Assembly (NCBI GenBank): GCA_963847945.1
Contig: CAWKBX010000009.1
Coordinates: forward strand, 620,001-684,000
Origin: JANMJD01 sp963847945
GTDB lineage: Bacteria; Actinomycetota; Acidimicrobiia; Acidimicrobiales; Ilumatobacteraceae
Length of the DNA stretch: 64,000 nt
Direction of reading: 5' to 3'
The notes under the pieces are model-generated. The model made no database searches. It saw nothing but the letters and a program-made list of their open reading frames with translations, and was not told the DNA's origin. A program made the position numbers and the translations under genes. Of the stretch, positions 44,174 to 59,931 are shown one piece after another; positions within the stretch are counted from its first letter, which is position 1; the number at the start of each line of letters is the position of its first letter.

Positions 44174-44198
44174 ACACTCAACTTGGTCTGAACACTCA
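44163..44198 (+). repeat. 18-bp perfect tandem duplication across a stop codon
   Basis: ACTTGGTCTGAACACTCA occurs twice head to tail (44163-44180, 44181-44198); the first copy contains the stop of the VWA gene, the second the end of the convergent PepSY-like gene. It looks like a recent slippage or copying event. Confidence 0.8.
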
Positions 44199-44519
44199 GT
44201 CGTCGGCTTCGTCCGCTGCGTCATCGACCTCGGCGACCGCTTCGATGACCGTGAAGTCGGCATCGAGGTGGACGTCCGTCTCCGAGCCGTCGCTACGAGT
44301 GACCTCGACCTCGTAGAGCCCCTCCTCATCACCCACTTCAGTCTCGGTGACCTCACCGCCGCCGGTGTGAGCCAGTGCCGCCGCCGAGGCCAGCTTGAGC
44401 GCCTCGCCGGTAATCGGCGTATCGTCGTCGTGGCTCGCGGCCAACGCGACTCCACCGCCCGTTGCTGCGGCTGCCACCAGGGTGACCGCCGCTACGGTCA
44501 ATTTCGTACGCTTCTTCAT
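44196..44519 (-). CDS. PepSY-like small exported protein
   Basis: The 107-aa product has a basic start plus hydrophobic segment (KKRTKLTVAAVTLVAAAAT) and a PepSY-like domain: ALKLASAAALAHTGGGEVTETEVGDEEGLYEVEVTR and VHLDADFTVIEAV. It is highly acidic. PepSY domains bind or inhibit proteases or redox proteins outside the membrane. ATG 44519 is preferred over 44528 because GAGGAG lies at the proper distance only for the former. Confidence 0.72.
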   Translation of the reverse strand: MKKRTKLTVAAVTLVAAAATGGGVALAASHDDDTPITGEALKLASAAALAHTGGGEVTETEVGDEEGLYEVEVTRSDGSETDVHLDADFTVIEAVAEVDDAADEADD

Positions 44520-44617
44520 GTGCGACATCTCCTCTACGGCCCCACCGGTGCCGAAGGGGTCACTGTGCCAGAGCAATCCCAAGTCTCCGCTGAGATTCCC
44601 GACCCGGGCGCAAAATG

Positions 44618-44650
44618 GGCCGAGGCACCCCATCAAGGGATGCCTCGGCC
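44618..44650 (-). terminator. Terminator after fusA
   Basis: A 13-bp hairpin with one mismatch (GGCCGAGGCA and TGCCTCGGCC arms, 44618-44627 and 44641-44650, extended inward) is followed, in the minus-strand reading, by CATTTTG. It lies just downstream of the fusA stop at 44671. It shows that fusA does not read through into the tuf region. Confidence 0.75.
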
Positions 44651-44670
44651 TTCACACTGCTCGAGAGTGA

Positions 44671-46770
<2,100 letters not shown>

Positions 46771-46912
46771 GATGATTCACTTCCGAATGGGCAACAGGTG
46801 GGGGACTCGCCGTTCTGCCGGGCACGCCAAAACGGCGCGCCGGAGGCGACACGGCTTGCCATGCTACCGGCCTGATCTGCACCTACATCGGTGGTTCCCC
46901 TCGAAAACGGCA

Positions 46913-46941
46913 AGAACCCCCGCCTCTACGGCAGGGGTTCT
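46913..46941 (-). terminator. Terminator or attenuator between rpsG and fusA
   Basis: AGAACCCC and GGGGTTCT (46913-46920, 46934-46941) frame a stem continued by GCC/GGC, with a 5-nt loop; in the minus-strand reading the next bases are TGCCGTTTTC. The hairpin lies between rpsG and fusA and could reduce read-through, so fusA may rely on its own promoter; TAGCAT on the minus strand at 46861-46866 is a possible -10 box. Confidence 0.6.
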
Positions 46942-46978
46942 CGCAAGGGTCAATCTCAACCGGATACCCGGCTGATGA

Positions 46979-47449
46979 TCACCAGCGGTAGTGGGCGAAT
47001 GCCTTGTTCGACTCGGCCATCTTCTGCAGGTCGTCACGACGCTTCATCGAGGCGCCCAAGCCATTGGCGGCGTCCATCAGCTCGTTGGCGAGGCGCTGAG
47101 CCATCGTCTTTTCACGACGGGCCCGGGAGAAGGTGACCATCCAGCGGATGGCGAGGGTGTTGGCCCGACGGGGACGCACTTCGACGGGCACCTGGTAGGT
47201 GGCGCCACCGACGCGACGGCTGCGGACTTCCAGCGGGGGCTTGATGTTGTCGATCGCCCGCTTGAGAGTGGCGATCGGCTCGGCGCCGGTCTTCTCCTCG
47301 ATCATCTTCAGTGCGTCGTACACGATCTTCTCGGCGATCGAGCGCTTGCCCGACCAGAGAACCTTGTTGACGAGCTGGGTGACCAGCAACGAGCGGTAGA
47401 CGGGATCCGGCGACAGTTCGCGGCGGGGGGCAGGTCCCTTACGAGGCAT
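46979..47449 (-). CDS. rpsG: 30S ribosomal protein S7
   Basis: The 156-aa protein has the S7 pattern: RRELSPDPVYRSLLVTQLVN, NIKPPLEVRSRRVGGATYQV, and ALAIRWMV-like TLAIRWMVTFSR. It nucleates assembly of the 30S head and contacts the exit site. It starts 11 bp downstream of rpsL. Confidence 0.98.
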   Translation of the reverse strand: MPRKGPAPRRELSPDPVYRSLLVTQLVNKVLWSGKRSIAEKIVYDALKMIEEKTGAEPIATLKRAIDNIKPPLEVRSRRVGGATYQVPVEVRPRRANTLAIRWMVTFSRARREKTMAQRLANELMDAANGLGASMKRRDDLQKMAESNKAFAHYRW

Positions 47450-47460
47450 TTCTCAATCCT

Positions 47461-47832
47461 TCACTTAGCAGTCTTGGCGCCATAGCGGCTGCGGGCCTGC
47501 TTGCGGTTCTTGACGCCGGCGGCGTCAAGTGCGCCCCGGATGATCTTGTAGCGGACACCCGGCAGGTCGCGCACACGGCCACCACGCACGAGCACGATCG
47601 AGTGCTCCTGCAGGTTGTGACCCTCGCCCGGGATGTAAGCGGTGATTTCAACGCCACTCGACAAACGCACACGGGCCACCTTGCGAAGCGCCGAGTTCGG
47701 CTTCTTCGGGGTGGTGGTGAACACACGCGTGCAAACCCCACGGCGCTGCGGCGAACCCTTGAGGGCCGGCGTCTTGGACTTGTCGCTCTTCGTGCTGCGG
47801 CCTTGACGGACCAGCTGCTGAATTGTGGGCAC
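47461..47832 (-). CDS. rpsL: 30S ribosomal protein S12, with Arg at position 88
   Basis: The 123-aa S12 is complete and starts at GTG 47832 with AGAAGGTAG upstream; the longer frame is not coding. It carries the decoding-centre loops TPKKPNSALRK (Lys43 intact) and GGRVRDLPGVRY, where residue 88 is Arg instead of the usual Lys. In Mycobacterium tuberculosis and other bacteria the K88R change confers streptomycin resistance, so natural resistance is expected. A promoter candidate lies upstream at 47900-47929. Confidence 0.97.
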   Translation of the reverse strand: MPTIQQLVRQGRSTKSDKSKTPALKGSPQRRGVCTRVFTTTPKKPNSALRKVARVRLSSGVEITAYIPGEGHNLQEHSIVLVRGGRVRDLPGVRYKIIRGALDAAGVKNRKQARSRYGAKTAK

Positions 47833-48161
47833 GCGTTCTACCTTCTGCGTTGTGGTCGTACGACTCCCACTACCACAACCGGCGCGCGGGAACCGGACAA
47901 TGTTAGAGGCAGACACCCGCAAGCAGCAACCCGCCGCCCCAACCAAGCGGATCAGAGCACCCCAATCCCGTTCGGTTGCTGCACCAACCGTCGGGTGAAA
48001 CCCCGCAACCTTCATTGGCAGTGTTTCCCGAGCTTCCCACCCAGCGTACCCGACGACCTCTACACGTGAGTAGACTACATATTCGAGGCGTCCTGCTACC
48101 GCTGTTCGTTTCACAACCATTCATTCTGTGGGCGACCGCAGACTATGAGGGAAAGCAGACC
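47833..48161. other. Divergent intergenic region of rpsL and OmpA-like gene
   Basis: These 329 bp separate the divergent starts. On the rpsL side there is a promoter candidate (47900-47929). On the other side, TAGACTACATATTC near 48072-48085 is AT-rich and could hold a -10 box. No gene or repeat is apparent. Confidence 0.4.
47900..47929 (-). promoter_or_regulatory. Promoter candidate for rpsL-rpsG
   Basis: On the minus strand TTGCTG (47924-47929) and TAACAT (47900-47905) are 18 bp apart. The expected start of transcription, near 47892, leaves a leader of about 60 nt before the rpsL GTG. Confidence 0.55.
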
Positions 48162-49301
48162 GTGGCGAACAGTCTTTCTCACGACCGAACCGCAGAGCTG
48201 ATTGCCAAGGCGCGGGCCTTAGCTGCTGAAGCTCAGGCCGCGCTCGACAGCCGTTCACCGCGCAAGCGGCACTGGCGTCGATTGGTAGCCATCGGGCTCG
48301 GCGTCGCGCTGATCGTGGTGTGTGCCACCCTCTGGGCCCGACATGCCAACCAAGTGACCGGCGCCGTAACGTCGCCCCGAGTCGATGGTGTCCTCGATCC
48401 GGTTCCGACCGTGAGCGTGGCCAGCCTCACCCCTATCTTCCCGCCAACTACGCCGCTCTCCCGCTCGACACCCGATACCACCGCCGCAGTGGATGCCGCC
48501 GTGACGACCGCAGTGGATGCCGCCGCAGTGGATGCCGCCGTGGCGACCGCAGTGGATGCCGCCGCAGTGGATGCCGCCGTGGCGACCGCAGTGGATCCCG
48601 CCGCAGTGGATGCCGCCGTGACGACCGCAGTGGATCCCGCCGCAGTGGATGCCGCCGTGGCGACCGCAGTGGATCCCGCCGCAGTGGATCCCGCCGCAGT
48701 GGATCCCGCCGCAGTCGATGCCGCCGTGACGACCGCGACCGCGGCCCCTGCACTCGCTTCCGCCAGCGGTATCGCACCGTTCTCGTTCGAGATTGAGGCC
48801 GACGGGAAGGCTCACATGCGGGGGCTCCTCCCCAGCCAGGAAGTCGCCGACGAGATCGAAGCGGGCGGTAAGGCCGTGTTGGGGGACGGCGGCGTCGTCA
48901 CCGAATACGAAGTGCGTCCCGGAGTCGAGCAGATGTTCGATGCCGATGCGTGGCATAGCCATGTTCGTCAAACACTGTTCTTCCCCACCGGCATTGCCGG
49001 CTTGCAACCCACACACGACTCCGACCTAGATGTCATCGTTCTGCTGTTGGCCACCCGCTCCGATCTCGATGTCCACATTCAGGCCTACACCGACGATCTC
49101 GGCTCCGATGACGAGAATGTCACGCTGTCGGGGGCCCGTGCTCGCCGGGTCGCCGAGTACCTCACGGGTCACGGCATCGCTCCCGAACGGATCACCAAGA
49201 CTGTCGGAGCGGGCGAGACGAGCCCGATCGGTGACAACTCGACCGACGAAGGTCGGGCGCTCAACCGACGGGTGGCCATCCACGTCACCGTTCGGCCGTA
49301 G
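48162..49301 (+). CDS. OmpA-like C-terminal domain protein with repetitive linker
   Basis: A 379-aa protein starting at GTG 48162. A short basic cytosolic part is followed by one transmembrane segment (LVAIGLGVALIVVCATLWA), then a repetitive linker of VDAAV, VDPAAV and VATAVD units. The C-terminal part contains an OmpA-like peptidoglycan-binding domain: YTDDLGSDDENVTLSGARARRVAEYL and TSPIGDNSTDEGRALNRRVAI. The linker probably spans the wall. An internal BON-like segment (HMRGLLPSQEVADEI) precedes the OmpA domain. It sits between rpoC and rpsL on the opposite strand. Confidence 0.82.
   Translation: MANSLSHDRTAELIAKARALAAEAQAALDSRSPRKRHWRRLVAIGLGVALIVVCATLWARHANQVTGAVTSPRVDGVLDPVPTVSVASLTPIFPPTTPLSRSTPDTTAAVDAAVTTAVDAAAVDAAVATAVDAAAVDAAVATAVDPAAVDAAVTTAVDPAAVDAAVATAVDPAAVDPAAVDPAAVDAAVTTATAAPALASASGIAPFSFEIEADGKAHMRGLLPSQEVADEIEAGGKAVLGDGGVVTEYEVRPGVEQMFDADAWHSHVRQTLFFPTGIAGLQPTHDSDLDVIVLLLATRSDLDVHIQAYTDDLGSDDENVTLSGARARRVAEYLTGHGIAPERITKTVGAGETSPIGDNSTDEGRALNRRVAIHVTVRP
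48480..48740 (+). repeat. Minisatellite encoding AVDPAAVDAAVTT-type repeats
   Basis: Units of about 39 bp, themselves built from 15-bp subunits (GCAGTGGATGCCGCC and variants with CCC), are repeated in tandem about six times. They encode a non-globular linker in the OmpA-like protein. Copy number is likely to vary among strains. Confidence 0.85.
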
Positions 49302-49349
49302 CCAACGTCCGACGACGATCGCCATTCAACTCGCCGCCACAGCACAAAT

Positions 49350-49376
49350 GGGCCGGTCACCCAAGGTGACCGGCCC
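49350..49376. terminator. Bidirectional terminator between OmpA-like gene and rpoC
   Basis: A perfect 12-bp stem (GGGCCGGTCACC at 49350-49361, GGTGACCGGCCC at 49365-49376) with a 3-nt loop is extended by AGCACA/TGTGCT. It lies 16 bp below the rpoC stop and downstream of the convergent gene. Confidence 0.85.
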
Positions 49377-49392
49377 CTGTGCTATTCGGTAA

Positions 49393-53277
<3,885 letters not shown>

Positions 53278-53309
53278 TATCTCTGCCTCTTCCCTCTCGT
53301 CGCCTGGAC

Positions 53310-56914
<3,605 letters not shown>

Positions 56915-57227
56915 GCTGATTCTCCTCAGGCCGGTACAGACGAGACGGGGCGCGTTGAACCAGACCACAAAACTGAAAGCAGACGGGGGCAACGCACGGC
57001 AACTGTCGATCCTACCGGGTGCAGGCAACGACAGTCAACCCATTCACCCATGACAAAGCAGGGCCGAACAGGTAATCAGCTGGCGCGTCACCGTAAATGA
57101 GTGAAGGCGGTTCGTCAAGCACCCTCCCCGTAGGCCAAACGAACCATCGGGCCGCCTCCGCGGTGGTCAGACCACTACGTGTGGTGAGAGAGCTGGACGC
57201 GCTCCCCACGGATAACGTTGCTGGCCT
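56915..57227. other. Divergent intergenic region of rpoB and the ECF sigma factor gene
   Basis: The 313 bp carry the rpoB promoter (57009-57038) and a leader of about 90 nt. No other gene or clear hairpin is seen. The ECF sigma gene on the other side has no obvious -35/-10 of the usual kind, which would fit autoregulation but is not evidence of it. Confidence 0.4.
57009..57038 (-). promoter_or_regulatory. rpoBC promoter
   Basis: On the minus strand, TTGACT (57033-57038) and TAGGAT (57009-57014) are separated by 18 bp, very near consensus. The start of transcription near 57002 gives a leader of about 88 nt. A separate promoter is needed because rplL ends in its own terminator and 6 kb of other genes intervene. 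Confidence 0.75.
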
Positions 57228-57752
57228 GTGCTCGACACCGAGTTGCTCGACGGCTGCCGGCGAGGGGACCAGCGCGCCTGGAACTCGCTCGTCGAGCGTT
57301 ACGAGCGCCTGGTGTTCTCCATTCCGCTCAGTCTCGGACTGAACCGCGAGGACGCGGCCGACGTTACCCAGGCGACGTTTGGGGCATTTCTCAGTGCCCT
57401 CGACCGCATCGAGCAACCCGAACGGATCAAGGCGTGGCTCTCGACCGTGGCTCGCCGGGAGTCGATCCGCATCGTGTCACGGCTGGCCAAAGGGCACCGC
57501 ACCGAGGCCGACCGGCTGATCACCGACGACGATCAGGCTCAGTCGGTCATCGGTGACGTCGAATGGCTGCATCAAGGACTCGCCACCTTGTCGGCCAAGT
57601 GTCAAGAATTGCTCATCGGGCAGTACTTCAGCGGCCGCGAGCTGTCGTACGACGATCTCGCCGTAGAACTTGGCATGCCGGTCGGAAGCATTGGGCCGAC
57701 CCGCCAACGCTGTCTCGATCGGCTCCGAAGGGCGCTGACCGAGCTGATGTGA
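57228..57752 (+). CDS. ECF-type RNA polymerase sigma factor
   Basis: The 174-aa protein has sigma region 2 (DQRAWNSLVERYERLVFSIPL, then NREDAADVTQATFGAFLSAL) and region 4 (LATLSAKCQELLIGQYFSGRELSYDDLAVELGMPVGSIGPTRQRCL), with no region 3 and no extra domain. No anti-sigma gene is adjacent. The start is a GTG. It is divergent from rpoB and converges on the LuxR-type gene. ECF genes next to CHAT and subtilase genes suggest regulation of that module (inference). Confidence 0.9.
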   Translation: MLDTELLDGCRRGDQRAWNSLVERYERLVFSIPLSLGLNREDAADVTQATFGAFLSALDRIEQPERIKAWLSTVARRESIRIVSRLAKGHRTEADRLITDDDQAQSVIGDVEWLHQGLATLSAKCQELLIGQYFSGRELSYDDLAVELGMPVGSIGPTRQRCLDRLRRALTELM

Positions 57753-57817
57753 CGACGCTTCCGACGCGGGGTTGGAATCGACTACGCCAGTCCCACCCAC
57801 TACGCCACTGCGGCCGA

Positions 57818-58522
57818 CTACGCCACGCCCATGAGGTCGCTGCGGGCCTGCTGTTGTTGCAGCCAGACCGCGGCTTCGGTGCGGCCGGTCACTCCGATCC
57901 GCTGAAACACCCGGGTCAGATGATGTTTGACCGTTGGCTGGCTGATCCCCAAACGGCGGGCGATCTGCTTGTTGGCCAAACCGGCTCCGACGAGATGAAG
58001 CACCTCGGACTCGCGAACGGTCAACCGCGGCGCTTCGGCTCGCTGCACCCAGTCACCCACGACCCAACGACCCACTAGGGCCGACAACGGCATCTCACCG
58101 CGCGCGGCAGCTCGAATCGCGGCCACCAGGCTGGCGGGATCGTCATCGAGGAGCACACAGCCCGAGGCACCGGCGCCGAGCACGGCGAGACCCACCCCGC
58201 GGTCGGCGACGCTCAACACCGGCAGCACCGCGTCGAAACGATCATCGCCGATCAACCAGTCGATGTCGGCCAAGGCGACGTCGACGTCGCTCCCCACGAT
58301 GACCACAGCCACCGTGGCCTTGGGTTGCAGCGGGCCGACGGCACCGGCCGGTAACTCACCACGCGACGACACGCTGGCGGTCACATCGAGATCGGGGTTG
58401 GCGGTAAAACACGCCGCGCACCCGGCTCGAACCAGCGGGGACCCGAGGAGCACGACAGCAATCGTCGCCGCTCCGGCCCGCTCGGACGCTATGAGATCTC
58501 GGACGTTCGTTGGCGCTGTCAT
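57818..58522 (-). CDS. LuxR-type regulator with degenerate receiver domain
   Basis: A 234-aa protein. The C-terminal helix-turn-helix is a clear LuxR/GerE domain: LTVRESEVLHLVGAGLANKQIARRLGISQPTVKHHLTRVF. The N-terminal half looks like a response-regulator receiver (LLGSPLVRAGCAACF, DAVLPVLSVADRG, GASGCVLLDDDPASLVAAI), but the usual phosphate-accepting Asp position reads VVIVGSDVD and is not clear. It may not be phosphorylated. ATG 58522 is preferred; the frame upstream to 58642 is low in supporting signals. It is 88 bp downstream of the protease gene on the same strand. Confidence 0.85.
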   Translation of the reverse strand: MTAPTNVRDLIASERAGAATIAVVLLGSPLVRAGCAACFTANPDLDVTASVSSRGELPAGAVGPLQPKATVAVVIVGSDVDVALADIDWLIGDDRFDAVLPVLSVADRGVGLAVLGAGASGCVLLDDDPASLVAAIRAAARGEMPLSALVGRWVVGDWVQRAEAPRLTVRESEVLHLVGAGLANKQIARRLGISQPTVKHHLTRVFQRIGVTGRTEAAVWLQQQQARSDLMGVA

Positions 58523-58610
58523 CGTCCGAACAGTGCGCCCGCTCACCCGGTGAAATACGCCGAGACGAGAATTCGGCGACAACCCCCAGGCGATGCTCAG
58601 CCCGGGGTAC

Positions 58611-59915
58611 TCAGCAGCGGGGTTCGCTCGGTACTGGGGCACGCAGGCTGGCCACGATGTTGATGCGGCCGGCGGTGCCGAAGTTGGCGGGCGGGGCGGT
58701 CACGGGAACCGAGGTCGACGTGATCATCGCCCGGGCCTTCAGGACTGTGAGAGTCGGGCGGAGCGATCGCAGCAATGCCACCTGGCCGGTGACAAATGGG
58801 GCGGACGCCGACGTCCCGCTCCATCTCGCCAGACCGGTAGATGTATACGGGAAGGCCGAGACGACCCCTTCGCCCGGGGCGGCCGCCGAGATCCATGGCC
58901 CATACGAGGCAAACGTGGACACGCCATCGGTCGGTGTCGTCGAGGTGACGCCGAGGGCGCACTTGGCCGCAGCCGGGAAGCTTTCCCGTTTGCGACCCTC
59001 GTTGCCGGCGGCCGCCACCGCGACCACATTGCGGCGCTTGAGTTCGCCAACGGCTTGCTTGAGCAATCCCGACGATCCGTTTTGGCCGAGGCTGAGGTTG
59101 ACGACGGTGGCCCCACGATCTGCCGCCCACAGCATCGCCTTGGCCACGTTCCAGGTCTCGCCGACGCCATCGTCGTTCAGCACCCGAATCGGCAGAATCG
59201 ACGCCGCCGGCGCGACAAGATGGACGATACCGGCCACATATGTGCCATGACCTGCGGCTTCGTCAACCACCCCGTTGCCATTGTCGTCAACGCGATTGGC
59301 TGAGTCGCCGGCGTTGGCGTCGCCGTCGACAAGATCAAGACCGGGCAGCACCGTTCCGCCGAACGACGCCATCGGGGTAACACCGGTGTCGATCACGGCG
59401 ACCTTGACGCCGGCACCCTTCGAGATCGTGTGAGCGGTGGCCAAGTCGAGTTTGGTAAGCACCGGTTGGGTTTGAGCCTGCGTCGGTGTGGACGATGTCC
59501 ACCGGTAGATCCGGCCGCTGAAGGCGACCTCCGGCGTACGTAGGTCGACGTTGTTCGCATCAGCGAGGGTCACCCGGGCATCGACTGCAAGCGTCGCGGC
59601 GAGGGCATCGGCCGTACGCCCGTCGTTGGCGATCACGAGATAGGTACCCGGTAACCCCGTCATCGTGTCGACCAACGTGAGGCCGTATGCCGACAGCATC
59701 GTCGTGATCGATGTGCCGGGGACCAGTCGGACGATGACCGTGCGGGCCCGGTCGACGACGACCGCACCCGCGGGTGGAGTGCCGACGCTCGGTACGCCGG
59801 CAACCGTCAGCAACGAGGCGAGCACCGCGCCGGCCGCGGCCGCGGCACCCCACCGGCGGCGGGATGACCGGTTGACCGGGTGGACGGAAAGGGGAAGAGA
59901 AGGATTTTTCATCAC
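58611..59915 (-). CDS. Subtilisin-like serine protease (S8 family), exported
   Basis: The 434-aa precursor has a basic N-terminus and hydrophobic signal segment (WGAAAAAGAVLASLLTVAG), a pro-domain of about 100 residues (RTVIVRLVPGTSITTMLSAYG), and an S8 domain with Asp176 (AVIDTGV), His223 (GHGTYVAGIV), Asn305 (AAAGNEG) and Ser369 (GTSASAPFV). A calcium-like loop, DDNGNGVVDEA, precedes the His. It is secreted. It begins 16 bp after the CHAT gene stop and is very likely co-transcribed with it. Confidence 0.92.
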   Translation of the reverse strand: MMKNPSLPLSVHPVNRSSRRRWGAAAAAGAVLASLLTVAGVPSVGTPPAGAVVVDRARTVIVRLVPGTSITTMLSAYGLTLVDTMTGLPGTYLVIANDGRTADALAATLAVDARVTLADANNVDLRTPEVAFSGRIYRWTSSTPTQAQTQPVLTKLDLATAHTISKGAGVKVAVIDTGVTPMASFGGTVLPGLDLVDGDANAGDSANRVDDNGNGVVDEAAGHGTYVAGIVHLVAPAASILPIRVLNDDGVGETWNVAKAMLWAADRGATVVNLSLGQNGSSGLLKQAVGELKRRNVVAVAAAGNEGRKRESFPAAAKCALGVTSTTPTDGVSTFASYGPWISAAAPGEGVVSAFPYTSTGLARWSGTSASAPFVTGQVALLRSLRPTLTVLKARAMITSTSVPVTAPPANFGTAGRINIVASLRAPVPSEPRC

Positions 59916-59931
59916 GAAGCCTCCGTGATCG

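Noticed and set aside
48480..48740. Regular repeats that could be taken for a CRISPR array.
   Set aside because: The units are contiguous without unique spacers and encode a continuous protein linker.
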